Positions 23,187 to 31,522 of a DNA stretch of 64,000 nt are shown piece by piece. A program made the translations under genes and the position numbers. Each line of letters starts with the position of its first letter. The stretch's first letter is position 1. The stretch covers positions 62,001-126,000 of the forward strand of contig JAPWAE010000004.1 of the NCBI GenBank assembly GCA_041432705.1. The letters run 5' to 3'. The stretch is from Pauljensenia sp018375675. Its GTDB lineage: Bacteria; Actinomycetota; Actinomycetes; Actinomycetales; Actinomycetaceae. The notes below the pieces were generated by a model. The model saw only the letters and a list, made by a program, of their open reading frames with translations, searched no databases and was not told the origin of the DNA.

Positions 23187-24860
23187 CTACAGGCCGATAA
23201 TCTCGGCAAAAGCTCCCTTAATTGAGTCGAGACGCTCACGCGCCTGCTCCCAGGGCAGCGCCTCCCCCTCGGCGACCGGCAGGATCACCTCGAGGTAGCA
23301 CTTGAGCTTTGGCTCGGTGCCCGAGGGGCGCGCGATGACGCGGTCCCCCGCCTCGGTGAGCACGAGGACGCCATCGGTGGGCGGCAGGCCACGGTACCCC
23401 TGCGACAGGTCCGAAACCTCGACGACGGGAGAGCCGGCAAGAACGCTCGGTGGCTGGGCACGCAGGCGCGCCATGCCGCTGGCGATCTGCTCGATCTGCT
23501 CGACGCGGAAGGTCAGCGGCGAGCTCACGTGCAGGCCGTGCAGACGCGCCAGGCGCTCCAGCTCGTCCCACACGCTGCATCCCTGTGCCTTGAGCGCGGC
23601 CGCCAGGGAGGCAGCGACGACCGACGTCGCGATGCCGTCCTTGTCGCGCACGTGGGCGGGGTCGGGGCAAAAGCCGATGGCCTCCTCGTAGCCGAACCCA
23701 AGCCCGGGGGCCCGGGCGATCCACTTGAAACCCGTGAGCGTCGTGTGATGGTCCAGGCCATGAGCGCGGGCGATGCGCGAGAGCAGGCGCGAAGACACGA
23801 TCGAGTTCGCGAGCGAGCCCTTCATGCCGCGCGAGGCCAGGAACTCGCCCAGAAGCGCGCCGATCTGGTCGCCGCTGAGCGGGCTCCATCCCATCTCCGA
23901 GGTGGGGTCGGGCACCGCAAGCGCGCAGCGGTCCGCGTCGGGGTCGACCGCAATGATGAGGTCGGCCCCCTGCTCGCGCGCCTGCTCGATCGCCATGTCG
24001 AGGGCGCCGGCCTCTTCGGGGTTGGGGAAGGGCACGGTCGGGAAGTCCGGATCGGGATCGGCCTGCGCCGCCACAAGGGAGACGTGAGAGAAACCGGCCT
24101 CAGACAGGACGCGTGAGGTGATTGCAGCACCCACGCCGTGCATGGCGGTCAGGACGATGCGCAGATCCTCGCGCGCGGAGGCCTCGCCCGAGGCCAGGGC
24201 TGACGCGCAGGCCACGTATTCCTCGCGCGGATCCACGGCCTCGATAAGGTCGTCGTTCATCGGGACCTCGTCCGCGGGCGGTGCAGCCTCGATGGCCGCC
24301 GCAATCTCCGCGTCGAAGGGCGGGACAATCTGGACGCCGCGCCCGTCGCCCTGCGCGACGGTGCCGCCCAGGTAGACCTTGTAGCCGTTGTCCGGGGCGG
24401 GGTTGTGGGAGGCGGTCACCATGACGCCCGCGTCCGCGTCGAAGTGCAGCATCGAGAAGGAGGTCAGCGGGGTGGGGTTGGCCTGCGGCAGCGCGAGAAC
24501 GCGCACGCCGGCAGCCGAAGCGACTCGGCAGGCGGCCGTGGCGAATTCGGAGGATCCGTAGCGGGCGTCGCAGCCGACGACCAGCGTGGGGGTGCCCGTT
24601 GCGTGGCGCTTGACGACCTCGCACAGGCCTGCGGTCGCGCGGATGACGACCGCGAGGTTCATGCGGGATTCGCCCGGACCTACGACGCCTCGCAGGCCGG
24701 CGGTGCCGAACTGGAGGGGGCCGTTCATGGCCGCACCCACGCGGGCCGCAGCCTCCTCGTCGCCGCGCTGTGCGGCCTCGATATCGGCGCTGAGGGACGA
24801 GGCGGTGGCGGGGTCAGGGTCGTGGCTCGCCCACTGGCGGGCGCGCTCGAGCAGCTCCAT
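23187..24860 (-). CDS. Phosphohexomutase-family enzyme, probable phosphopentomutase of the deo cluster
   Basis: A 557-residue alpha-D-phosphohexomutase superfamily protein. FGTAGLRG is at about residue 51, the active-site phosphoserine is in VMVTASHNPAPDNGYKVY (about 145), the metal loop is DPDADRCAL, and the phosphate loop is RPSGTEPKLKCY near the C terminus. It would be annotated phosphomannomutase or phosphoglucomutase by family. It directly follows deoC with 5 bp between them, in a cluster containing deoA and deoD but no deoB in view. I therefore infer conversion of (deoxy)ribose 1-phosphate to the 5-phosphate, feeding deoC. Sugar specificity cannot be read from sequence. Confidence 0.85.
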   Translation of the reverse strand: MELLERARQWASHDPDPATASSLSADIEAAQRGDEEAAARVGAAMNGPLQFGTAGLRGVVGPGESRMNLAVVIRATAGLCEVVKRHATGTPTLVVGCDARYGSSEFATAACRVASAAGVRVLALPQANPTPLTSFSMLHFDADAGVMVTASHNPAPDNGYKVYLGGTVAQGDGRGVQIVPPFDAEIAAAIEAAPPADEVPMNDDLIEAVDPREEYVACASALASGEASAREDLRIVLTAMHGVGAAITSRVLSEAGFSHVSLVAAQADPDPDFPTVPFPNPEEAGALDMAIEQAREQGADLIIAVDPDADRCALAVPDPTSEMGWSPLSGDQIGALLGEFLASRGMKGSLANSIVSSRLLSRIARAHGLDHHTTLTGFKWIARAPGLGFGYEEAIGFCPDPAHVRDKDGIATSVVAASLAAALKAQGCSVWDELERLARLHGLHVSSPLTFRVEQIEQIASGMARLRAQPPSVLAGSPVVEVSDLSQGYRGLPPTDGVLVLTEAGDRVIARPSGTEPKLKCYLEVILPVAEGEALPWEQARERLDSIKGAFAEIIGL

Positions 24861-24865
24861 CGTCT

Positions 24866-25519
24866 TTAGTCCTCCAGTCCTGCCAGGATGGCGTTGGTCG
24901 CAGACACTCCCAGGCGGGAGGCTCCGGCCTCGATCATTGCCAGGGCGGTCTCGGCGTCGCGGATGCCGCCCGAGGCCTTGACCCCCAGGGCGTCGCCGAC
25001 CGTGGCGCGCATGAGCGCGACCGCGTGGGTCGAGGCGCCGCCCGCGGGGTGGAAGCCCGTCGAGGTCTTGACGAAGTCCGCGCCCGCCGCCACCGAGGCG
25101 GTGCAGGCGGCGACGATCTCGTCGTCCGTCAGTGCGGCGGACTCGATGATGACCTTGAGGATGCGCGGGGCGGGGACGACGCGGCGCACGGCCGCGATCT
25201 CCTCCTCGAGCTCGTGGAGGCGCGCGTCCTTCACCAGCTCGATGTTGATGACCATGTCGATCTCATCCGCGCCGTCGGCGACGGCCTGGGCGGCCTCGAA
25301 GGCCTTGACCTGGGGCTTGACCGCACCCGAGGGGAAGCCGACCACACAGGCGACCTTCAGGCCCTCGGGAACGTCCAGGGGCAGCATCGAGGGGGACACG
25401 CATACCGAGAAGGTGCCGGCCGCGGCACCCTCCTCGACGATGCGGGCCACGTCTGCCTGGGTGGCCTCGGGCTTGAGGATCGTGTGGTCGATCATCGCGG
25501 CCACGTCACGCTTGTTCAT
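24866..25519 (-). CDS. deoC: Deoxyribose-phosphate aldolase
   Basis: Splits 2-deoxyribose 5-phosphate into acetaldehyde and glyceraldehyde 3-phosphate. 217 residues from the ATG at 25519. MIDHTILKPEAT opens the barrel. Catalytic Lys residues are in ADFVKTSTGF (Schiff base) and GVKASGGI, with the Asp in ADEIDMVINI. An alternative ATG at 25540 overlaps the deoD stop and adds seven residues. The shorter start fits the family. The upstream purine run is weak (AGAAAG), consistent with translational coupling to deoD. Confidence 0.95.
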   Translation of the reverse strand: MNKRDVAAMIDHTILKPEATQADVARIVEEGAAAGTFSVCVSPSMLPLDVPEGLKVACVVGFPSGAVKPQVKAFEAAQAVADGADEIDMVINIELVKDARLHELEEEIAAVRRVVPAPRILKVIIESAALTDDEIVAACTASVAAGADFVKTSTGFHPAGGASTHAVALMRATVGDALGVKASGGIRDAETALAMIEAGASRLGVSATNAILAGLED

Positions 25520-25539
25520 GGAACTACTTTCTTGTCGCA

Positions 25540-26247
25540 TCACAGCTGGGCCAGGGGCAGGGCCAGCTCCATCATGGTGGTAAAGGACGTTTGACGCGCC
25601 TGAGCGTCGGTGGCCTCGCCCGTGACCAGGGAGTCCGAGACCGTAAAGATACCCACGGCATCGACGCCCGCGTGGGCGGCGGTCGCGTACAGGCCGGCGG
25701 ACTCCATCTCGACCGCGAGCACGCCCATGCGCTGCCACGCCTCGTTGAAGGTCGGATTCGCGTTGTAGAACGTGTCGGAGGAGAGGATGTTGCCCACGTG
25801 GATCGGCACGTCGGCCTCGCGGGCGCGGCGCACGACGTCGTCGATGAGGCGGAAGGAGCCGATCGGAGCGTAGGAGCCGGGGATCTGATACTGGTCGAGG
25901 AACGCCGAGTTCGAGCACGCGGCCTGGGCGACCACCACGTCGTAGAGGTTGACGCCGGGCTGCAGGGCGCCGCACGTGCCCACGCGCACGAGGCGCGTGC
26001 AGCCGAACTCGTGGATCAGCTCGTGGGCGTACAGCGAGATCGAGGGGATGCCCATGCCCGAGCCCATGACGGAGACCTGTGTGCCACGGTAGGTGCCGGT
26101 GTAGCCCAGCATGTTGCGCACGGCGTTGAACTGCTGGGCGTCCTCCAGGTAGGTCTCGGCGATGAACTTCGCGCGCAGCGGGTCTCCGGGCAGGAGGATC
26201 GTCGGCGCGATGGGAGCGGTGGGGTTGATGTGCGGTGTCGAGCGCAT
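25540..26247 (-). CDS. deoD: Purine-nucleoside phosphorylase (DeoD type)
   Basis: Phosphorolysis of purine (deoxy)nucleosides to base and (deoxy)ribose 1-phosphate. 235 residues, the hexameric bacterial class. Motifs: ILLPGDPLRAKFIAE (phosphate-binding Gly/Arg), MGSGMGIPS, RVGTCGAL, and VEMESAGLYATA with the purine/ribose contact Glu, then SDSLVTGE. GGAGG lies 5 nt before the ATG at 26247. First gene of the deoD-deoC-phosphomutase unit, preceded by its own promoter and a dyad. Confidence 0.97.
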   Translation of the reverse strand: MRSTPHINPTAPIAPTILLPGDPLRAKFIAETYLEDAQQFNAVRNMLGYTGTYRGTQVSVMGSGMGIPSISLYAHELIHEFGCTRLVRVGTCGALQPGVNLYDVVVAQAACSNSAFLDQYQIPGSYAPIGSFRLIDDVVRRAREADVPIHVGNILSSDTFYNANPTFNEAWQRMGVLAVEMESAGLYATAAHAGVDAVGIFTVSDSLVTGEATDAQARQTSFTTMMELALPLAQL

Positions 26248-26307
26248 GTGTCCTCCTGTGGTGTCGAGGAGCCGGGGCTCCGTCGAGGCTTCTTTACCTT
26301 TGTCGCA

Positions 26308-26358
26308 AGGCTATGCCGTGCAATTGAAATGTGTCAACGAGTGGTTTGACAAATGTTC
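26308..26358 (-). promoter_or_regulatory. deoD promoter and putative DeoR operator
   Basis: On the minus strand TTGACA (26332-26337) and TAGCCT (26308-26313) are 18 bp apart and point at deoD. The -35 overlaps the dyad ATGTGTCAA-N7-TTTGACAAAT (from 26330). The right half, TGACAAATGTTC at 26347-26358, is repeated exactly inverted at 34355-34366 before the nucleoside-transporter gene. Confidence 0.6.
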
Positions 26359-27342
26359 TCATCCGCTTGGAGTGCTATCACGCACCCCACGCGGGGTTGC
26401 CCCACGCGGCCGTTCCAGCAGCGCGAGAGCCAGGTCCTGGTCGACCACCAGATGCGTGGCCAACCCCATGTGAAGCGCCGTACCCAGCGCCTCCGCTTTC
26501 ACACGCCCGCCAGCAACGAGCACCCGCACAGGGCGAGAGCGCAGCTCGTCGAGCGTGATGCCAACCGTCCTGCGATCGACCGACGACAGGGCGACGTCAC
26601 CCTCGCGCGTGAAAAATCGCGAGCATGCGTCCCCGACCGCGTCGCGCAGGAGCGCCTCCACCTCGTCGTCCTCGAGCTGGCCAAGGTTGAGCGAGAGGGC
26701 CTCGCGCCCCAGGGAACCAACGGTAAACACCGCCACGTCCACACCGCGCCCCTCCTCCAAGATCCGCTCGATCGACCGGTCGCGACGCACGATCGAGAGC
26801 ATCGCCGTGTCCTGGAAAATGACGGGCAACGGCAGGTAGCGCGGCTCCGCACCGAAGGCCTCGCAGAAGGAACGCATGATCTCAAAATCGTGCGTCGCCC
26901 TCTCGGAAAACGACGCCCCGCCCTTGAGCTGGACGACGCGCACACCCACGCGAGGGGCACGGGGCAGGTGAGCCGCGAGCGCACTCATCGTGCGCCCCCA
27001 GGAGATGCCCACGCTCATGCCGTCGCGCACGAGCTGGGTGACGACATCGGCACCGACGCGGCCGACCTGCTCGATGGCCTCGTCCTCAGTCGCGCCCGCG
27101 CCGTGGGCGACGCGCGCACAGGCCAGGCCGAAGCACTTCTCCAGCCGCAGGGCGATCTCCGAAGCGTCCTCGCGCGGATCGTGGATCTCGATGGTCACGA
27201 AGCCGCGCTCGCGGCCGTGCGCGAGGAGTTTGGCGACCGTGGGGCGCGACAGGCCCATGCGGGTGGCGACCTCGGCCTGGCTAAGGCCCTGCTGGTAGTA
27301 GAGCTTGACCGCCTCGATCGACTGTTCGTCGCGCCGTTCCAC
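26359..27342 (-). CDS. SorC/DeoR-type sugar-binding transcriptional regulator
   Basis: A 327-residue protein. An N-terminal helix-turn-helix (LYYQQGLSQAEVATRMGLSRPTVAKLL, about 15-40) is followed by the SorC-type sugar-phosphate binding domain (about 58-315; GISWGRTMSAL, VVQLKGG, GREALS). GTG start at 27342 with GGAGGAGG 6 nt upstream. It sits inside the nucleoside cluster between deoA and deoD on the same strand, so it probably regulates the pathway in response to deoxyribose 5-phosphate or a related sugar phosphate, like the SorC-family DeoR of Bacillus. Unlike E. coli DeoR it is not a small DeoR-fold protein. Candidate target: TGACAAATGTTC. Confidence 0.85.
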   Translation of the reverse strand: MERRDEQSIEAVKLYYQQGLSQAEVATRMGLSRPTVAKLLAHGRERGFVTIEIHDPREDASEIALRLEKCFGLACARVAHGAGATEDEAIEQVGRVGADVVTQLVRDGMSVGISWGRTMSALAAHLPRAPRVGVRVVQLKGGASFSERATHDFEIMRSFCEAFGAEPRYLPLPVIFQDTAMLSIVRRDRSIERILEEGRGVDVAVFTVGSLGREALSLNLGQLEDDEVEALLRDAVGDACSRFFTREGDVALSSVDRRTVGITLDELRSRPVRVLVAGGRVKAEALGTALHMGLATHLVVDQDLALALLERPRGATPRGVRDSTPSG

Positions 27343-27378
27343 GATTCCTCCTCCCCGTGCGCTCGCGCCGCTCCGCCG

Positions 27379-28665
27379 TTAGGACACCGTCTCCAGGACG
27401 ACGCTGCGCGGCTCGGGGGTGACCCCGTCGGCGATCTCGATGGCACCGGAGAGGGACTCCAGCGCGCGCTCGATGCGCCACTCGTCGTCGGTGTGGAGCG
27501 TCAGCAGGGGTTGGCCCGCGGTGACTGTCTCGCCCGGCTTGGCGTGAATCTCGATGCCGGCGCCCGCCTGCACGGGGTCCTCCTTGACGGCTCGGCCAGC
27601 GCCCAGCCTCCACGAGGCCACGCCCACGGACAGTGCGTCCATGCCCACGACGGTTCCCCCTGCCTCGGCGAGGACCTGGTGGGTGTGCGCGGCGCGCGGC
27701 AGCGCAGCATCGGGGTCTCCGCCTTGCTCGCGGATCATCGCGCGCCAGCGGTCCATCGCGCGCCCGTCCGCCAGGGCTGCCTCCACGTCGGCGTCGCGCA
27801 CCCCCGCGAGGTCAAGCATGTTGCGCGCGAGCTCGCACGTCAGCTCAATAACGTCGGCGGGGCCACCGCCGGCGAGCACCTCGACGGATTCCTCCACCTC
27901 GAGGGCGTTACCGATCTTGCGCCCCAGCGGCACGGACATGTCTGTGAGGAGGGCGCGCGTGGCGACCCCAGCATCGCGTCCGAGGTCGACCATCGTGCGA
28001 GCGAGCTCGCGCGCAGCGTCCAGGTCCTTCATGAAGGCACCCGACCCGACCTTAACATCCAGGACGAGGGCTCCCGTGCCCTCGGCGATCTTCTTGCTCA
28101 TGATGGAGCTGGCGATCAGCGCGATCGACTCGACGGTCGAGGTAATGTCGCGCAGGGCGTAGAGCTTCTTGTCCGCGGGTGCCAGGCCCGATCCCGCCGC
28201 GCAGATGACCGCGCCGCAGCCCTGCCCCAGCTGGGTCATGATCTCGTCGTTACTCAGCTGCGCACGCCACCCGGGGATCGCCTCCAGCTTGTCGAGGGTG
28301 CCGCCCGTGTGCCCCAGGCCTCGGCCCGACAGCTGCGGGACGGCCACGCCGAAGCACGCGACCAGCGGGGCCAGGGGCAGCGTGATCTTGTCGCCGACGC
28401 CGCCCGTGGAGTGCTTGTCGGCGGTCGGCTTGCCGATGCCGGAGAAGTCCATGCGCGCGCCCGAACGGATCATCGCATCCGTCCAGCGGGCGATCTCGCC
28501 TCGATCCATGCCGCGCAGGAAAATCGCCATGGCCAGGGCGGCCATCTGCTCGTCCTTGATGACGCCCTTCGTGTAGGCGTCGATCGTCCAGTCGATCTGG
28601 TCGGGGGTCAGTACTCCCCCGTCTCGCTTGACGCGGATGATGTCAACGGCATCAAAGAGAGCCAT
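27379..28665 (-). CDS. deoA: Thymidine/pyrimidine-nucleoside phosphorylase
   Basis: Phosphorolysis of thymidine or deoxyuridine to base and deoxyribose 1-phosphate. 428 residues, typical length. ADKHSTGGVGDK (phosphate/catalytic loop, about 83-94), SGRGLGHTGGTLDKLE signature (about 111-126), LYALRDITSTVESIALIASSIMSKK substrate region and a C-terminal IHAKPGETV domain. The ATG at 28665 lies 14 bp inside the 3' end of cdd, so translation is coupled. The upstream purine run is AAAGAAGG. Confidence 0.97.
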   Translation of the reverse strand: MALFDAVDIIRVKRDGGVLTPDQIDWTIDAYTKGVIKDEQMAALAMAIFLRGMDRGEIARWTDAMIRSGARMDFSGIGKPTADKHSTGGVGDKITLPLAPLVACFGVAVPQLSGRGLGHTGGTLDKLEAIPGWRAQLSNDEIMTQLGQGCGAVICAAGSGLAPADKKLYALRDITSTVESIALIASSIMSKKIAEGTGALVLDVKVGSGAFMKDLDAARELARTMVDLGRDAGVATRALLTDMSVPLGRKIGNALEVEESVEVLAGGGPADVIELTCELARNMLDLAGVRDADVEAALADGRAMDRWRAMIREQGGDPDAALPRAAHTHQVLAEAGGTVVGMDALSVGVASWRLGAGRAVKEDPVQAGAGIEIHAKPGETVTAGQPLLTLHTDDEWRIERALESLSGAIEIADGVTPEPRSVVLETVS

Positions 28666-29119
28666 GGTGTCCTTCTTTCTCTTCCGACGAGGCTGGGGCC
28701 GCCTGGGCGAGGCTCGACAGGTCGTGGGGTCCGAACGCGCCGGGCAGCACCTCGGTCATGGGCGCGACGCCGTCAGGCATGAGGACCAGGCAGGAGGGCC
28801 CGCCGTGCTCGTAGATGAGCTGGCGGCAGCGCCCGCACGGGGCCACCGGCTCCTCGTTGCCGTTGACGGCGACGACCGCGACGAGGGTGCCTCCGCCGGA
28901 GCGGATGAGGTCGGAGACCATGCCGCACTCGGCGCACAGAGTGACGCCGTATCCGGCGTTTTCGACGTTGCAGCCACTGACGAGCCAGCCGTCTGCCGTC
29001 AGTCCCGCGGCCCCCACGGGGAAGTTCGAGTAGGGGCAGTACGCATGCTTCATCGCGTCGATGGCCTCGGCCAGCAGGGCGTCCCAGTCAATTTCTGTTG
29101 GATCCATGCGGGTTCTCAC
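28652..29119 (-). CDS. cdd: Cytidine deaminase
   Basis: Deaminates (deoxy)cytidine to (deoxy)uridine. 155 residues, the homotetrameric zinc class: YSNFPVGAAGL, GCNVENAGYGVTLCAE (zinc Cys, catalytic Glu) and PCGRCRQLIYE (two zinc Cys). The GTG at 29119 overlaps the permease stop as GTGA. An ATG four codons later (29107) is the alternative. The C terminus is slightly extended (APASSEEKEGHHGSL) and overlaps deoA by 14 bp. Confidence 0.95.
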   Translation of the reverse strand: MRTRMDPTEIDWDALLAEAIDAMKHAYCPYSNFPVGAAGLTADGWLVSGCNVENAGYGVTLCAECGMVSDLIRSGGGTLVAVVAVNGNEEPVAPCGRCRQLIYEHGGPSCLVLMPDGVAPMTEVLPGAFGPHDLSSLAQAAPASSEEKEGHHGSL

Positions 29120-30396
29120 TTCACGTAGGGGATGTTTTCAGCAGCCGGTGCGCGCGACTTGCCGACGAATCCCGCGACGGCCACGATCGTGACCGCGTAG
29201 GGGATCATCGAGACGAGATCGGCGGGGATCGCGGGTTCAATGTTGGGCAGCATGCGGGCCAGGGCCTGCGCGAAACCGAACATGACGGCTGCGCCCATGG
29301 CTCCCAGCGGGTTCCACTTGCCCAGGATCATGGCGGCCAGGGCAATGTAGCCGTTGCCCGCGGAAATGTTGTCCGTGAACGCCAGGCCGGAGCCGATCGT
29401 AAAGAACGCGCCGCCCAGGCCAGCGAAGGACGACCCCAGGATCGTGTTGAGGGTGCGCGTACGTCCCACGTTGATGCCCACCGTGTCGGCGGCGCGCGGG
29501 TGTTCACCGCAGGCCCTCAGCCGCAGGCCCCACCGGGAGCGGAAGAGGAAGAAGGCCAGGGCGATGACGGCCGCGTACATGAGGTACACGAGGATCGACT
29601 GGTTGAACAAGACTGGGCCGACGATTGGGATCTCCGACAGGACGGGAATCTTGATGTCGGACAGCGAGAACTGATTGGTGTTCAGGCTTCCGGGAGCGTC
29701 CTTCATGATCGTGCCGTAGAAGAACGTCGTCAGGCCCAGGGCCAGAACGTTCAAGACGACGCCGACGATGATCTGATCCACCCCGTACTTGACGGAGAAG
29801 AGGGCCAGGAGGGACCCCAGGAGGGCACCCGCGAGGGGAGCCGCGACGAGGCCCGCGTAGGGGGTCTGGAAGTACGAGGCCGCCATGACGCCCGCGAATG
29901 CGCCGACCAGAAGATCGCCCTCAATCGCGATGTTGACGACGCCCACGCGCTCCGAGATGACGCCCGAGAGGGAGCCGAAGATCAGCGGCGTCGAGATCGC
30001 CACAGTGGACACGAGGGTCGAGGTCAGGGTGACGACACCAGAGGACCCGGAACCCGCATAGAACAGGAAGCCCAGGATCGTGGACAGCCCGACGACGGCC
30101 ATGCCGCCGACGCGCGCCCACGCGGGCTGGCTGATGCGCCGCAGCGTCGCCGCGACCGTCCACACGGTGACGGCGATCGACAGGGCGGCGAGCACCCACA
30201 CGATGGGCGCGCCCGCGGTGACGATGTCGGGAATCGAGTAGGACTGCGACTTGTCGTTCAGGCGCAGGGTCATGTCACCTCGCGCAGCGGCCGCGAAGAC
30301 CACGAGCAGCACGCAGGCAGCCGCGTAGATGCCGGGAAGCTTCCAGGAGCGCTTGGCCTCGACCTGAGCGACCACGCCGGACTCACTTGTGCTCAT
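29116..30396 (-). CDS. Nucleoside ABC transporter permease (second subunit)
   Basis: A 426-residue integral membrane protein of the BPD_transp_2 (branched-chain/nucleoside) family, with about nine or ten hydrophobic segments. The conserved coupling segment is SERVGVVNIAIEGDLLVGAF, and RACGEHPRAADTVGINV matches the cytoplasmic loop of nucleoside permeases (NupC/YufQ type). An unusually long N-terminal part (residues 1-115) holds extra hydrophobic segments. Start ATG 30396 with AAGGGG 8 nt upstream, overlapping the first permease by 14 bp. Confidence 0.9.
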   Translation of the reverse strand: MSTSESGVVAQVEAKRSWKLPGIYAAACVLLVVFAAAARGDMTLRLNDKSQSYSIPDIVTAGAPIVWVLAALSIAVTVWTVAATLRRISQPAWARVGGMAVVGLSTILGFLFYAGSGSSGVVTLTSTLVSTVAISTPLIFGSLSGVISERVGVVNIAIEGDLLVGAFAGVMAASYFQTPYAGLVAAPLAGALLGSLLALFSVKYGVDQIIVGVVLNVLALGLTTFFYGTIMKDAPGSLNTNQFSLSDIKIPVLSEIPIVGPVLFNQSILVYLMYAAVIALAFFLFRSRWGLRLRACGEHPRAADTVGINVGRTRTLNTILGSSFAGLGGAFFTIGSGLAFTDNISAGNGYIALAAMILGKWNPLGAMGAAVMFGFAQALARMLPNIEPAIPADLVSMIPYAVTIVAVAGFVGKSRAPAAENIPYVK

Positions 30397-31522
30397 CAGC
30401 GTTCCCCTTTCGCGTGTTAGCCGCAAGCGCGCGGACGTCGGGCAGACGGAACAGCCAGCGCACGAGCGCAGGCGCTGCGATCAGCAGAACGATGACCGAC
30501 TGCAGGATGAGGATCATGTCGATCGGCACGCCCTTGGCCTGCATCGTGTAACCGCCCGCCTTGAAGGCGCCGAAGAGGAGTCCCGCGCCGAAGGTTCCCC
30601 ACGTCTTGTTGCGGCCCAGGAGGGCCACCGTGATCGCGTCGAAGCCGATCGAACCGGCCACGTCACGCGAGACGTACCCGATGGTCCCCAATGCCTCGTT
30701 CGCCCCGGCCAGGCCGAGGAACGCGCCCGAGAGAACCATCGTGATCGCCGTGATGCGCTCGACCGAGATACCGGCCGTGCGGGCGGCTGCCGCGTTCGCG
30801 CCGACCGCGCGGATCTGGAAGCCCAGCGTGGATCGCTCGATCAGCCACCAGAAGACGCCCAGAGCGACGATGGCGACCAGGAAACCGACGTGCAGCTTGA
30901 AGGGGGCGGGAAGCAGCCGCACGAACGCCGCACTGTCCGCGACCTTGGGAGTCACCGGCTGATTCGTTCCGGGTACCTGCCACGCCTTCTGCGCGAGCGT
31001 GTATCCCAAGCCCAGCGTCGCAATCGAGTTGAGCATGATCGTTACGATCACCTCGTTCGCGCCCGTCTTCGCCTTCAGCACGCCCGCGATGCCGCCGTAG
31101 AAGCCGCCCGCAATCACCGCGACGAGGAGGGCCACCAGCGTGTGCACCACCGGAGGCAGGCTCACGGCGAAGCCCACCCACACGGCAGCGAGCGCTCCGA
31201 CGATGATCTGGCCCTTGCCGCCAATGTTGAACAGGCCGGCACGGAAGCCGAGCGCCAGGCCCAGGCCCGAGATGATCAGCGGGATCGAATAGAACAGGGA
31301 GTCCGTCAGCGGCTTGATCATGCGAACGGCGTTCGCCGCGTTCGGGTCCACGATGGAGCCGCGGAACATCGCATAGTAGGCATCCACCACGGACGCCCCC
31401 GACAGCGCGATGAGGATCGCTCCAATCGCGAAGGCGATGAGGACCGCCAGCACCGACACGAACCACTGGGAGCCAAAGACCCGGGTCGCGATGCTCGGCC
31501 CGCTACTCGTACGTGCGCTCAT
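30383..31522 (-). CDS. Nucleoside ABC transporter permease (first subunit)
   Basis: A 379-residue membrane protein of the same family as its neighbour. ALGFRAGLFNIGGKGQIIVGA (about 88-108) and FQIRAVGANAAAARTAGISVE are the coupling and loop motifs of NupB/YufP-type permeases. GGAGGAG directly precedes the ATG at 31522, which overlaps the ATPase stop by 4 bp (ATGA). Works with the second permease as a heterodimer. Confidence 0.93.
   Translation of the reverse strand: MSARTSSGPSIATRVFGSQWFVSVLAVLIAFAIGAILIALSGASVVDAYYAMFRGSIVDPNAANAVRMIKPLTDSLFYSIPLIISGLGLALGFRAGLFNIGGKGQIIVGALAAVWVGFAVSLPPVVHTLVALLVAVIAGGFYGGIAGVLKAKTGANEVIVTIMLNSIATLGLGYTLAQKAWQVPGTNQPVTPKVADSAAFVRLLPAPFKLHVGFLVAIVALGVFWWLIERSTLGFQIRAVGANAAAARTAGISVERITAITMVLSGAFLGLAGANEALGTIGYVSRDVAGSIGFDAITVALLGRNKTWGTFGAGLLFGAFKAGGYTMQAKGVPIDMILILQSVIVLLIAAPALVRWLFRLPDVRALAANTRKGNADEHK

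Noticed and set aside
26353..28782. 809-codon open frame antisense to the deoR-type and deoA genes
   Set aside because: Composition artefact over two well-supported genes.
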